DNA of 64,000 nucleotides from Doryteuthis pealeii (lineage: Eukaryota; Mollusca; Cephalopoda; Myopsida; Loliginidae): the NCBI GenBank assembly GCA_023376005.1, contig CM042138.1, forward strand, positions 98,416,776 through 98,480,775. Reading direction: 5' to 3'. The notes under the pieces are model-generated. The model was not told where the DNA came from, ran no database searches, and worked only from the letters and a program-made list of their open reading frames with translations. This document shows positions 21,771 to 33,999 of this stretch, piece after piece; position 1 is the first letter of the stretch; each line of letters starts with the position of its first letter. The translations under genes were made by a program, and so were the position numbers.

Positions 21771-22084
21771 TGGCATCCTTCCATCTGCGAAAGACGATGG
21801 AGTAGTGTCCAAAATTTTTTTTTTTTTTTTTACTACATAGCCTGGGCGGGTTGTTATGGAGGATGTGCTGTTGCCCAAGCAGCCAATCCCCCCTCTCCAA
21901 ACTGCTGCTGTGGTCCAAAGGAAAGGTAAGAAACCTATGCAGTTTGGCAACATCAGTGTTGCAGGAGTTGCTGTTTAGCACTGAAATTCAGTGATACTCC
22001 ACCTTAGGGACTCTGGCTCTGGATTTGTTTACGGGGTTTACTCATCTATGGCATCAAGTATTTCTATCATGTATGAATAATTTT

Positions 22085-22290
22085 TAATCAGATGTATTTA
22101 ACCTATAGAGGGGACCCTAACAGGTATGACCCCTCAGTGGACCTGGGAGTAATGACATTGAAGGGGATATTCCACACTCTCCAGTTTTCCACAACTGGAG
22201 CCTCAACATCAGATACAGTTTAGCATCATACCCAGAACACTCTTAGTGGGGTCTTACCCCTGTACTGTGCATACAATCAGCATATTCTAA
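22085..22290 (-). mobile_element. SINE family B, partial
   Basis: Reverse copy from AACCTATAGAGGGGACCC to the head remnant CAGCATATTCTAAG. Confidence 0.8.
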
Positions 22291-22304
22291 GTCAGGATTT
22301 TAGG

Positions 22305-22600
22305 ATGAGTGGGTACTTCTAAAGGCACTTGGTTATTGATTATAGGAAATGGAATCAGCAACCCGAGTTCAATTTCCAGACAAGCTTGTTTGTGATTCAG
22401 TTGGCGCTTATATCTTTGAGAAAAGGCATGAATAAATCTCTTCTCCCTCCAGCTATGGGTAAATAATAATGTAGACTGGGCTCTTTAGCCTTGGTATGTC
22501 TACTAGTCTAGGGGAAGAAAAGCCTGAATTCAAACCAGCTGTATTGTGCTTAAAAATGACCCTGTCAAAAAAACCCATCCTGCCCATGCTGGAGGGGTTG
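22305..22600 (+). mobile_element. SINE family D
   Basis: The GAGTTCAATTTCCAGACAAG B-box region and full body are present; the 3' end runs into a (TA)n tract. Confidence 0.8.
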
Positions 22601-22602
22601 GG

Positions 22603-22605
22603 TTA

Positions 22606-22646
<41 letters not shown>
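22603..22646. repeat. (TA)n microsatellite
   Basis: TA run between SINE D and SINE A. Confidence 0.95.
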
Positions 22647-22648
<2 letters not shown>

Positions 22649-22895
22649 TAAAGTCGTCAGGGTGGCCTAATGTCGGTACCAGCCAATCAGCGAGGGAGTC
22701 TATCCCCTTTTCACAAGCGCTAGACCAAGGAGATTGTTTTTGCATCTGAGGTGGAGCACCACACCTACCATCAACTCCTTACTTTACCGCACAGATCCCT
22801 GTGCTACTCATACGCTGAGTTGGCGAGGGCCGGTATCGAACTAAGAACCTTGCGGTTTCTAGCTGAACGCTCTACCGACTGAGCTAACCTGGCCC
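22647..22895 (-). mobile_element. SINE family A, well preserved
   Basis: One of the cleanest copies: on the minus strand TTAGCTCAGTCGGTAGAGCG and TTCGATACCGGCCC give the A and B box regions. Confidence 0.92.
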
Positions 22896-23399
22896 CTTAT
22901 ATAAAATTTCAAAAAAAATCCTTTGCAGCCTGGCAATTGCTCAGGTTAAACAATTAAGTTTGGATAGCATGAAACCAATGGTAGCAGACTTCTTTCCATA
23001 CAAATAAACATATACTAAAAGTATATGTTTATTATTTATTTATTAATGCTCTATCACAGATATAGAGCACTCTCCTAATGATACTATATGTTGGCTTACT
23101 ACTGCCTCTTCAAGTGTGATTGTGCCAACCATACACATTAATATATATAAATATATATATATATATATCTAATATGATCTACAATAAGCAAACCAAAATA
23201 AATTCATGTAGGTTTTGAGAGTATGAATGACTAAATATTGATATTAATAATGAAACTTTATATATAGCAAAAGTTGTTATTCTTGCTGAAGTAAAACGGG
23301 TATTGAATTTATAATTCTAGACAAGTGATTTTTCCTTTTGTTTATTTAACCTATTGTGAGACTTGATACACATTTAAATAAATGTTTCAACTTAAGTGG

Positions 23400-23580
23400 T
23401 CCACAAAACAATCACAGCTTATTTTCTAATGTCTATTTTAGTGGCAGGCATGGGTAGGATGTGACACAAGGTTTTAAGTATGGAGTATTCTGTGAGGATC
23501 AAACTCTCTATTCAGTAGTAATAGATCTGCGAGACTAGCTTGCTAACCATTACACTAGGATAGAACACCCTATTTTGTTA
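23400..23580 (-). mobile_element. SINE family F, reverse
   Basis: Reverse copy of the ATCCTAGTGTAATGGTTAGC head and body to AACCTTGTGTCACATCC. Confidence 0.7.
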
Positions 23581-23754
23581 GTTGGATAGTTGGGATTATT
23601 TTGTTTATGGTGTGTCTATTTTTAGATTGACTTATTTACAAAATTTATAAACTTCTTTGAGTTGATATGTATTGCATAGATCTTATTTATTTTTCTCAGA
23701 AAGAAACAAGTTGAAATTTCTTAAACAAAATTATCTTTTAAATTTTTATATAAT

Positions 23755-24050
23755 TATCGGTAATAAATAGGAATACTTGAAACCATACAATTGTGTGCAA
23801 AAAATGACTATTATTTGATTGAATAAAAACTTGAAACCATATAATTATTAGTATTTGATCAGAATACTTGAAACCATAAAACTATGCAAATTATCTATAT
23901 TAGATAAGAATATTTAATTGTAAGTTGTTTGTGTTAAGTTAAGTCAATAGTTAATTGAATCTATAATTGTTTACAAAGGATTATTATCATTAGTTACATG
24001 AAACTATATAATTGTTTATTAAGGATTATCATTAAATGTTTCATGAATAA
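23755..24050. repeat. SINE B tail-derived repeats
   Basis: Several short repeats of ACTTGAAACCATATAATTG and TTACTAAGGATTATTAT-type blocks; no head or body. Confidence 0.6.
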
Positions 24051-24357
24051 ATGGGAAATGTGAATTTCTGAGACCTAAATTTTAGGCTAATAAGCGAGAT
24101 ACATTTGTGTTTGTGTAAATAGTTGGCCAAAGCTAGGCCAAGGCCGACTGGTAGATCTACAATTTCTAGCTGCCGAAAGGTCTTCATTTAGATACCAGAA
24201 ACTCACATAATGTGTGAGTATATATGGCATGTATTCAAGAACTTAGTTCTTATAAAATCTGATTTATACCATCTACATATTTTCGTCCGCTCCTGCTTTC
24301 ATGGTACATTTACTGGATATAAGAATGCATTGTATTTACTTTCTTCTTTTTTTTTAA

Positions 24358-24635
24358 ATTTATTTACCCAACCCCTCCTCACAAGCAAGGTCAATTTTTA
24401 AGCGGAGTTTAACAGATTTGAATTCAGAGTTTTGTATCTCTAAGAGTAGACTGGTTGCCAGGCCAAGGTTAAAGAGCCCAGTCTACCCTACTATGTTACT
24501 CATAGCTGGAGTGAGAACTTGGATTTATACCAAGGGTATTAGTGCTGTGTGAAATACAAACAGCCTTGTTCAAGATTTGAATTCTGGTCACCATGTCCAT
24601 TTTCTACAACAATAGCCATTATACAATGAGCGCAT
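24358..24635 (-). mobile_element. SINE family D, reverse
   Basis: Reverse copy from TTTACCCAACCCCTCCTCAC to the head remnant ACAACAATAGCCATTATAC. Confidence 0.85.
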
Positions 24636-24965
24636 ATTTTTGTTTTCTTTTTGTAAGGATTAACATTTAAACAAATAACTTAGGAAATGAAATGAACACT
24701 CCTTTAGTTGTATACATTATTGTTTAAAACTTGTTTATGTTGTTCTAGTTTTAGATTTTCATGCTTGAATTTTTGTAATATTTTCTTATGTAAATCACTA
24801 AATTGCATTTTTTTTTTTTTACTCCTGTAAATTTGAAATTGAATTTTAACCTTCAAAGAATTGGCATTCATTTTCACACTTTAAAAAAAAAAAAAATTTT
24901 TTTTTTTTATACATACACATTAAACCCATTAAAATTTATTGCTTTATTAATCAATGTTTATACTG

Positions 24966-25690
24966 TCCTGTTGGCAGGGCTTAGAATGTTCTGAGTTTAT
25001 TCCCTACAGAGAGTTTAAATCCCCTGCTCTCAAAAAAGAGTTGTAGGACACTAAACTGCATCTGATGATGAGACCTTCATTTCTGGGGAGTGTGGAGTAC
25101 CCTTTCTTTGCCATTACTCCCAGGTCCACTCTGATCTGAGGTGGTAGTACCTGTTAGGATCTCATCTTTGGGTCAAATAGATCTGTTTGAATATTATTCA
25201 TATTCTATTGAATTGTGTGCAAAAAAACAAAACAAAAATAAATAATAATAAAAAAAATCTCAAAACTCTTAAACAACTACACACAAAAATATAAGTAGAG
25301 GTGCTCATGGTATAATGGTTAATGCCATACGAAATAGGCACTGCGACACAAGTTCAAATCCTGGATGAAGCTGGTTGTATTTCACATAGCGCTAATACCC
25401 TTGGGAAAGGTATGAATCCAACTATTCTCCCTCCAGCTATATGTAAATAGTAGGGCAGACTGGGCTCTTTAACCTTGATACAGCAACTGGTCTAGGAGAA
25501 GGAAAACTCTGAATTCCGATTTGTTAAACTCTGCTTAAAAATTAACCTTGTGTCACATCCTGCTCATGAAGAGGGGTTGGTAAATATATTCACAAAAAAT
25601 TTAAATATGAACATATAATGAATGTGATTCTCTAACCTCTCAGCATAAAATAACTCTAAAAATATTGACATGCCATTAAAAACAATCTTG
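24966..25690 (+). mobile_element. SINE family B, interrupted by SINE D
   Basis: Head CCTGTTGGCAGGGCTTAGAA, body, an insertion of family D at about 25298-25590, and then the tail ending TTGACATGCCATTAAAA. Confidence 0.85.
25298..25590 (+). mobile_element. SINE family D nested in SINE B
   Basis: Head GGTGCTCATGGTATAATGG and B box AGTTCAAATCC; the complete body ends GGTTGGTAAATAT. Confidence 0.9.
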
Positions 25691-26199
25691 AAAAATTCAA
25701 CAACAATTATTTTTCCAAAATGATGTTTTGAATGCCACTAGGGAATAGGTTTTTGAAGTTAAATTTCAGTGTCTACCAAGTGTGATAGGTTAACTTTATT
25801 CTTTTCTTTTGACACTATATTATATAGTATAATAATGATTATATAATCAATGATTTTTGTTTTATATTTAAAATGGATGCATAGATATAAAGAGACACCT
25901 GGTGGACATATGTCTCACCTATTTAACTGATAATATATTTTCTCATGGCATAAAACCATATTCAAAAGTCATTTACATATTTTATGTCTACTAGATCAAT
26001 ATGTCTGATGAGGAATGAATAAAGTGGTACAGCAGTTGTCAGCTTAGAAAGTGGAATCTCTTAACTGAATTGAAATTTTGTTCAAGATGATTTAGCCTTA
26101 AACAAAGATGTTGGTATACTGTATGGTTGATATTTGGGGCTCAGGGAGATTACATCAAATACTAATCATAAGAGGCTTAGTAAATATTTTCCAAACCTC

Positions 26200-26375
26200 C
26201 CACCTGGTCGGATTAAAACAACGTCTTTTTAACGTGGGGAGCCACACACAAACCGAAGTTCATGCATTGGCTAGTGTGAAAAGTGCATGGATTTTTTCGT
26301 CATTGCACCAGGCAGTAAACCCAGCCCAGCCAATTTTAGCCTAGGGCGCAGGTGTTGCCTGGGGGATGACCCTGT
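26200..26375 (-). mobile_element. SINE family E, reverse
   Basis: The reverse complement shares CCCCCAGGCAACACCTGC, GGCTGGGCTGGGTTTACTG and CTTCGGTTTGTGTGTGG with the copy at 45070. Confidence 0.75.
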
Positions 26376-26489
26376 GGTATCATGCAATTAATTATACTTT
26401 ACTTAGAGAACTAGAGTCTGAAGCCCTTAATTCAGGTATTCCCAGCCTTTCTTTTAATGTTTTGAGGTGATAACTTTAAATAAAGATGT

Positions 26490-27135
26490 CTGTATACTTT
26501 AGGAGTTAGAATATATTGACTGAGTATGACACGTAAATGTCTCTGATGGTGAGGCTCCAGTTTTGGAGATCTGGGAAGTGTAAAGTACACTTTGCAATTA
26601 CTCCCAGTTCCACTCTGACCCAGAGTGGTAGTACCTGTTATGGGTTGAATAGATTTGTTTAAAATTTATTTGTATGTGAAAAGAATAATTGATGCCATGT
26701 AACTGTAAATTATTCATATGAAGAATAGTAACTTAACACTATAATTGTTTACTAAGGATTACCTTTAGTTACTTGAAACCATATAACTATATGCCAGTAA
26801 GTGACTATTATATAATTTATAGGCATTTAGTTATTATTAAATAGAAATAATTACTTGAAACCATATTATTAGTAGTATCAGATAGGAATACTTGAAACCA
26901 TACAACTGTGTGCAAATTATTTGTATTAGATAGTAATACTTGAAACCATACAACTATATGCAAATTATTTATATTAGATAGGAATACTTGATATCATATA
27001 ACTGTGTGCAAAAAACTCTTAAGAAACAACTAGACAAAAGTATAAATATGATATGAACACAATTCCCTAACCTCTAGGTATAAAATAACCCTAGATGGGT
27101 TGACATACCATTAAAGTCAATCAATCAGCCAATCA
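26490..27135 (+). mobile_element. SINE family B with long tail
   Basis: Shortened head, body with GAGGCTCCAGTTTTGGAGAT, and an expanded tail with several ACTTGAAACCATA units, ending GGTTGACATACCATTAAAGT. Confidence 0.85.
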
Positions 27136-27663
27136 AAATTACTCCACTATAAGATAAACAACTAAATTTACAAATATTTTTTTTCTTTCTTTAAGGATAC
27201 TATTTCATGACTTAAAGTTTTTGAACATTTAGGTTGTACCTTCATAAAAGTCCTACACTGTTAACATCACTTACATCAATTGCTGATAGCTAATAATTAT
27301 TTTTTTAAGGATTTTCTATGTACACCTTATTGATTTAGTGTTGAAACTTGCTGAAATAAATTTTGGGTTATAACTAAAAATATTCCTCGTTTAATCAACA
27401 AAGTTTGTTTCTTTTCTGTTAGTGAAAAAAATGACTTAACGCTAAACTGGAGGTGAGAAGTTTGCGGAACATTAATGTCAGCAGTGATAAGAAAAAACCC
27501 AGACACTTGTTAATGTTGTTTTTGGCATGTTCCTATTTTGTGAGGGTCGGAGGGGTTGATGATCTGTGTTGTTTATAGTGGATCTTCTCTTCTTATCTGT
27601 GTTGATTATTTAAAGTACAGATCAGTTCTTGCACACAGTCCACTTTTTAGGCTTGGTACTATT

Positions 27664-27745
27664 CCTTGATAACACCCTGTCAGCAGGACTTAAAATACAC
27701 TGACTGTATCAACTGCAGGCGGTTAGACCCACACCCACCAAAACA
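27664..27745 (+). mobile_element. SINE family B, head only
   Basis: CCTGTCAGCAGGACTTAAAA and CAACTGCAGGCGGTTAGACC; it stops where the MITE fragment begins. Confidence 0.75.
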
Positions 27746-27749
27746 AAGG

Positions 27750-27825
27750 CAGAGATGCTGATAGGTACACGTCCTGCGTCCCTGACACACAAAAATGTAA
27801 AAGGACGCAGTAAAATCATTAGGAT
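27750..27825 (-). mobile_element. GATGCTGATAG MITE, terminal fragment
   Basis: Begins CAGAGATGCTGATAGG and continues to AAAAGGACGCAGTAAAATC; the rest is lost. Confidence 0.8.
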
Positions 27826-28186
27826 AATTGAATTCAAATCAGATCTTGAGAGGGATTTGCTCTGCCAGGCTATTCTTGACATGCAAATATGAATAGTGTT
27901 TTTACCGCCAAATCAGTTTCCGAGGTATATCTTTAAGTTGTTTATATATGGCAACTGTACACCAGTCATGAATAGCATCAACCTCAGCCCAGAAATGTTT
28001 TTTTTTAGTTCAGCTCAATAATGTGCATTGTTTGCTGCTAATTATAACTGAAATGATAGCACTTGTAAATTGAAGAGCTCTTCTAAAAAAAAGTTTTGTT
28101 TTTGTGTCATCAAGTGTATGACTTTATTGTTACTGGTACACATCCCACTAGAGATGAATAAACAAGACTCCACAAAATTATATACA

Positions 28187-28798
28187 GAGATGTTGATAGG
28201 TATGCGTCCTGTGCCCCTGATGCACAAAAATCTAAAAGGACACAGTAAACTCCTATCCATGTGTCCCAGTGTTTTTCTTTTTTTCTTCCCTCACCATTTG
28301 AAGCTAACTGTAAATACATTTCAATAATTTCTTAGAAACAAATTACACAGGATAGGTTACAAGGTAGGAGTTAGACGACTTTCGTTGTTTCCCCAGATCA
28401 TGAATAAGTAAAGTAAGTAAAGTCATCGGGGTGGCCTAAAGTTGGTATCAGCCAATCAGCAAGGGAGTCTATACCCTTTTCACTATCGTTAGACTAAGGA
28501 GATTGTTTTTGTGTCTGAGGTGGAGCGCCACACCTACCATAAGCTCCTTACTTTACCGCACAGATCCCTGTGCTACTCATACACTGAGTTAGTGAGGGCC
28601 GGTACCGAACTAGGAACCTTGTGGTTTCTAGCTGAATGCTCTACCGACTGAGCTAACCCGGCACATTGATCATAAATAAATACCCTACAATTTCTTAAGA
28701 AACTTTAGTTGGAACCCATAAATTTCCCAGGGACTCGTTCAAAGCAAATATATGTGTCCCAGGATGCACTAAATCAAAAAGCTATCAACCTCACTGTA
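28187..28798 (-). mobile_element. GATGCTGATAG MITE, full-length, split by SINE A
   Basis: Ends CAGAGATGTTGATAGG and TCAACCTCACTG. A family A SINE (28408-28667) divides it. TATA lies outside both ends. Confidence 0.85.
28408..28667 (-). mobile_element. SINE family A with target duplication
   Basis: GATCATGAATAA (28396) and GATCATAAATAA (28668) flank it, an 11-of-12 match, proving insertion into the MITE. Confidence 0.92.
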
Positions 28799-29044
28799 TA
28801 GTTTATTGATTAAGCCCCTGTTGGTTGTAGATAAGTTTATTCTGACTTTCACCTTATCTGGATTTATGTATGTCAGCATTTTTTGTGTATTGTATATGTC
28901 TGGTTTCTATGTTTGTAAAAATGGAGGATGATTTAAGAATGTCTTATCTAAAAAATGTGAGTCACAGATAGGTGTTTGATATTTAGAGTTTTTTTTTCAG
29001 TCAAAATTTGTTTAAAATTCACAGTTTCTTACTTTATGTCTGCT

Positions 29045-29678
29045 CTCTGCCCGTTGTGTGGGTAGAGCTTAGAATACATTGACTGTATTCCCTGCAGAAG
29101 GGGTATGACACTCTCACCAAAGGGGTTTCCTGGGTATGACATTAAACTGCATCTGGAAGTGAGGAGTACCCTTTCATTGCCATTACTTCTTGATCCATTC
29201 TGACCCAAAGGGTAGTATCTGTTAGGATCACATCTATGGGTCAAATACAGCTGGTTGCAAATTATTTGGATTAGATAATAATACTTCATATCATATAAGT
29301 CGTCGGGGTGGCCTAATGTCGGTATCTGCCAGACAGTGAGGGAGTTTATTCCCTTTTCACTAGTGCTAGACCAAGGAGATTATTTTAGTGTCTGAGGTGA
29401 AGCGCCACACCTACCATCAACTCCTCACTTTACCACACAGATATACCTAAGCTATTCATACACTGAGTTGGCGAGGGCCGGTATCGAACCAGGAACCTTA
29501 TGATTCCTAGCCGAATGCTATACCGACTGAGCTAAACTGGCCTTCATATCATATAACTGTACAAAATACTTTAAAAACTTCACAAAAAGTATAAATATAA
29601 AATCAATGCAATTCTCCAAATTCTAGGCATAAAATAATCCAGAGGGGTTGACATGCTATTAAAACCAATCAATCAATC
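29045..29678 (+). mobile_element. SINE family B, interrupted by SINE A
   Basis: Head GTGTGGGTAGAGCTTAGAAT, body, and a tail ending GGTTGACATGCTATTAAAAC. It is split at 29299-29541. Confidence 0.88.
29299..29541 (-). mobile_element. SINE family A with 15-bp target duplication
   Basis: CTTCATATCATATAA is present at 29284-29298 and 29542-29556, exactly flanking a full-length copy. Confidence 0.95.
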
Positions 29679-29859
29679 AGCTCTCTGCATATCTCCATTA
29701 TACCATCTCTATAAATTTGGCCTTCTGTTTTTATTTTGCTCTAGGAATTCCTTGTCCACTCCTCTTTTTATCTCCTCGTTTATGAGTAAAATTATTCACT
29801 TTTCATTCTCTCCTTTCTTTGTGTTCTCTCTACTCTTATAATTTTCTTCTTCCTTTTCT

Positions 29860-30620
29860 CGTGCCCCCTTATCTCCCCCTTGTTTCCAGTCCCAGATTCT
29901 ACCTCCTTTCTTTTTGTTGCCACATATTCATTTGTCGTTTTTCCTTGTGTAGTAGTTACCAATTTATCCTCCTTTTCTTCTGAGACCCCTATTCACCCTC
30001 CTTTCTTTATGTAACAGCCCCCACTTTTGTCTTCCTTTCCATTTTTACCTCCAATTTATTGTCCTTTACTTGTATTGCAAGCTCATGGTTTGCCCTCCTT
30101 TCCTTATATGCCCCCAATTATCTTCCCTTCTTTGTGAGTGCTCCTTTTGTCATTCATTCCTTGTGTCATTCATTCCTTGTGAGCCCCTCATTTGCCCACC
30201 TCTCCTCATTTGCCACCATTTGTCCTCCTTTTCTTGTATCCCCCCATTTATCAGCCTTTTCTTTGTATGCTCCCCATTTGTCCTCCTCTGCATGTGTGCT
30301 CCCCATATTTTTCTCCTCTGCATGTGTGCTCCCCATTTTGTCCTCCCTTGCTTCTGTGCCCCCATTTTTCCTCCTCTCTTTGTATGCCCCTCATTTGTCT
30401 GCCCTTTTTTTATACCTCCCCATTTGTCCACCTTTCCTCGTATGCACCCCCCCTTCATCATATATTCCTTGGGGGACAGCCTGCCCATTCATCCCTCTCT
30501 TTACTTTTGTATCTACCAACTCCTCCCTTTACTTGTGCAATCCCCCCCACCTTTGTTCTCTCTTGCTTATGTCCCCCCCCCCTTGCATTCTTCTTTTCTT
30601 TGAATGCTTAATTTTTTTTC
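29860..30620. repeat. Pyrimidine-rich degenerate minisatellite
   Basis: Imperfect units of about 30-40 bp such as CCCCATTTGTCCTCC and TTTCCTTGTATGC. It leaves long open frames in all three + frames, as expected for C/T-only sequence without stops. Confidence 0.85.
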
Positions 30621-30967
30621 TTCCTTTTTTCATTTCTTTTACTTTTTCTTTTGTTTTCCTTATTCAACCATTATTTTTTGTGTTTTTATAAACTTGACAA
30701 ACTGGCTTCCCCTAAATCATGTTGCAAATGTTTTTATTTTTCCTTAAATTCAACTTGACAGATGTTGGTTAAAAAACCTCTTTTCATACTCAAACCATTT
30801 GACTTTGTATTATTTAAGGAAATAGGAAGTCTGTTGTTAGTGTTTTTTTTTTTTTTTTTGTATCATTATTCAGAGTGTCATTCTTTATCTGTCTATAACA
30901 AAATATTTGAAAGTCTGGGTCATAAAATTTATATTATGATTTCTTGAGTCGGTCTATTTAAGAATAC

Positions 30968-31610
30968 ATTAATCTCTTTTTTCTCTTTCGTCTCTTTTTC
31001 TTTCTTTTTTTTTCTTTTTTTTTTTTTTTCTTTCTTTTTCCTCTTTTTTCTTTTTTTTTCTTTTTTCCTTCTTTTCTTCCTTTTTTTTCTTTTCTTTTTT
31101 CTTTTTTTTTTTCTTTTTTTTCTTTCCTTTTTTTCTTTCCTTTCTTTTTCTTTCCTTTTTTCTTTTTTTTTTCTTTTCTTTTCTTCTTTTCTTCTTTTTT
31201 CTTTTCTTTTTTTCTTTCTTTCTTTTTTTTCTTTCCTTTCTTTTTCTTTTTTTTCTTTTTTCTTTTTTCTTTTCTTTTTTTCTTCCTTCTTTTTCTTTTC
31301 TTTCTTTTTTTCTTTCCTTCTTTTTCTTTTTCTTTTTTTCTTCTTTTCTTTTTTCTTTTCCTTCTTTTTTCTTTTTTTTTTTCTTTCTTTTTTTCTTTTT
31401 TCTTTTTCTTCTTTTTTCTTTCTTCTTTTTTCTTTTCTTTTTCTTCTTTTTTTTTTCTTTTTTCTTCCTTCTTTCTTTTTTTTTTTCTTCTTTTTTCTTT
31501 TTTCTTTTCTTTTTTTCTTTTTTTTCTTTTCTTTTCTTTCATTTTTTCTTTTTTTTTCTTTTCCTTTTTCTTTTCTTTTTTATTTCCAAGCCTTTTTTTT
31601 TCCTTTTCTT
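30968..31610. repeat. Polypyrimidine tract (T/C only), about 640 bp
   Basis: Almost pure T with scattered C (TTTTCTTT-like). A lysine-rich open frame on the minus strand is a by-product. Confidence 0.97.
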
Positions 31611-31762
31611 TTTTTTAAAAATGGGCATTATTAAATTAATTTATGAAATTACTGACCTACAAGTTGTATTTAAAAAGTATTGAGATTAAAGCTAGACAGA
31701 AATGAACAATGAATGAAGCATTCATTTTCTTCAAAGTACTAGAGCGAGTAAAAAGTTTTGCA

Positions 31763-31955
31763 GCTTACAGTCAAGTCATGTTAAAAGCACTAGTTCCCAC
31801 TAGATCACCAAAGTTAAGCTGTGATGTGCCTGTTTAATACCTAGATGGGTGACCATTTAAGAAACAGCAGGTACTTTAAATAATTGAATCTCAAAATGAC
31901 TTGATTCAGCATTGAATAGCCTGAATAGGGTTGATATGTCATTAAAAAAAAACCC
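31763..31955 (+). mobile_element. 5S-rRNA-derived SINE
   Basis: 31763-31876 aligns end to end with 5S rRNA: GTTAAAAGCAC, GATCACCAAAGTTAAGC, CTAGATGGGTGACC and CAGCAGGTAC occur in the right order and spacing. A short body follows and then the shared tail GGTTGATATGTCATTAAA. Many substitutions in the internal control region make it a SINE or pseudogene rather than a working 5S gene. Confidence 0.85.
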
Positions 31956-32134
31956 AACCAAATCAACCACAAGTTTTGCAATATTTTGGTATGTGCTTAG
32001 TTTGCGGTGCATATATCAAGTGAATGAAGTAGTTCAAGCTGTGGAAGGTACCTGTTATGGTTGGTAGTATCGTGGTAATTGGTGTGTTGTCACATTGTAG
32101 ATTGCTTCACTCTGTGTGGGATTTGAAAGCTGAA

Positions 32135-32560
32135 CAGATGAATGTGCTATCTAATCTAATTTGGAAACTTATGTTTTATGAGTTTGAGATGGGCCATAAT
32201 GATGTGAAAGCAACCAAGAATATTTGTTGTGTGAAAAAGGTGAAGGTGCAGTTGATCACAGTACAGTATCCAGAAATTTTGCTTGGGTTGCAAGAACCTC
32301 GACATTCAGATAAACTCAGGTAAGCCTAAAACCATGGATTCCAAGCAAGTAGCACTTGGTGAACATCAGGCGAGCTCGGCATCTCACAGTCCAGCATAGT
32401 TCGTCACCTTCATGGCCTTAGCAAAAGCATGCAGAGCTGCTAAATTGTGTCTCACATTACCAAAATATTGCAAAAGTTTTTGTTGCACTTGTGCAATCTT
32501 GTGTTTTGCCAAAAATATTTTTATTAAAAATGTATTGAGACTGGCTTTGTGGTTTTTCAT
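32135..32560 (+). mobile_element. Mariner-like transposase N-terminal fragment, copy 1
   Basis: Translates as KLMFYEFEMGHNDVKATKNI, then a frameshift and KVQLITVQYPEI, and later SQSSIVRHLHGLSK-like. This fits the two helix-turn-helix modules at the start of mariner transposases. No catalytic part is present. Confidence 0.75.
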
Positions 32561-33084
32561 TTTCAAATTGGCACTGACTTGTCTAGACAACATTATTTTA
32601 CTATATAAATTACTAAACTGTGAACATATCTACATTTGAATATAACATTTTAAAAGCTTTTTTTGATACTTTTTGATAGCACTTTGTATGTTGGTGTGTA
32701 TGTGATATTTGACCATCCTCAGTTATTCTATGTATAAGCCAGAAAAGTATCTTCAATGACTTCCTATTAATATGGCTCTAAAATATAGGCTAGGTTAAAA
32801 GGCCAACAGGCAAGTATTATTTGCTACATACATAATGGCATGGAGAATATTTAGGGCTTGGACTTACCTAAGTTTTCAATCTTCTTTTTTCTTTTGATAA
32901 TAAACAAAGTAGTTGTTTATCTTACTAGAAAAAAAAAATAGACATTCTTTGTTGAATTACTGTCATTCTGTTCCATGTGTATATCATAATCATGTAAAAA
33001 TATCCATGTTAGGAGCCACCAGTGTGCCCATATTAACTGCAGAACTGTTCCATAAAATTTATTCAGAGCTGGTAACATTTACAC

Positions 33085-33790
33085 ATTTCTGCTCTGAATA
33101 TGCTGACTGCATCCCCAGCAGACGAATAATCTAATTCTGAAAATTATGCTTTACGAGTTTGAGTTGGGCCATAATGATGTGAAAGCAACTAAGAATATTT
33201 GTTGTGTGAAAGGTGAAGGTGCAGTTGATCACAGTGCAGTATCCAGAAATTTTTCTTGGGTTGCAAGAACCTGTTCAGATAAGCTCAAGTAAGCCTAAAA
33301 CCATGGATTCTGGCTGTGCTCCTAGCCATAGATGCTAATCCAGCAAGTAGCACTTGGTGAACATCAGGTGAGCTCAGCATCTCACAGTCCAGCATAGTTC
33401 GTCACCTTCATGGCCTTAGCAAAAGCATGCAGAGCTACTAAATTGTGTCTCCCTGCAAGAAAAGAAAGGGTCTCCTGAGTAGGACACTAAACTGTATCTG
33501 ATGATGAATCTCCAGTTTTTGAGATCTGGAGAGTGTGGAGTGCCTCTTTCTTGCAATCACTCCCATCTCCACTTTAACCTGGAGTGGTAGTACTTATTAG
33601 GGTCCCATCTATGGGTCATATAGATCTGTTTAAAAATGATTCATATTTGATTGGACCTTGTGCAAAAAAAAGTCTTAAGGAACAACTAGACAAAAAAATG
33701 TAAATATAAATGTATAATGAATGTGTTTCCCTAACCTTTTGATATGAAATAAGACTAGACAGGTTGACATGCCATTAAAATCAATCATTC
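33085..33790 (+). mobile_element. SINE family B, interrupted by mariner fragment
   Basis: Head CTCTGAATATGCTGACTGCA to 33126. The body resumes at 33453 and ends GGTTGACATGCCATTAAAAT. Confidence 0.8.
33127..33452 (+). mobile_element. Mariner-like transposase N-terminal fragment, copy 2
   Basis: About 90% like copy 1 over the shared part, with a longer block (GGCTGTGCTCCTAGCCATAG) missing from copy 1. Reads LYEFELGHNDVKATKNI-like and DANPASSTW. Confidence 0.75.
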
Positions 33791-33999
33791 GCAGATTTTC
33801 TAATGAGTTATCAAGTTGGTTTAAAACTTAAACATGGTCAGTTGAACATATTCATATTCCCTGGACCATGCTGAACAAACAAATTATCAATTTCTTACTA
33901 GTTTTTTTCTTTCATCTTTGCAGTGTTGCTTTTTTTTCACAATGCTCAGTTGATTTTTACATTCTCTGACTTTTAAGTAAACAGCATTGACTGGAAATA

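Noticed and set aside
26108..26344. A 78-residue open frame
   Set aside because: Most of it lies over a reverse family E retroposon and adjoining non-conserved sequence; no protein similarity recognised.
30059..30691. A 210-residue + strand open frame, with two other overlapping long frames
   Set aside because: Pyrimidine-rich degenerate minisatellite; all three frames stay open because stops need A or G.
30958..31542. A 194-residue lysine/arginine/glutamate open frame on the minus strand
   Set aside because: It is the translation of a T/C-only simple tract, which cannot contain stop codons in that orientation; no conserved sequence.
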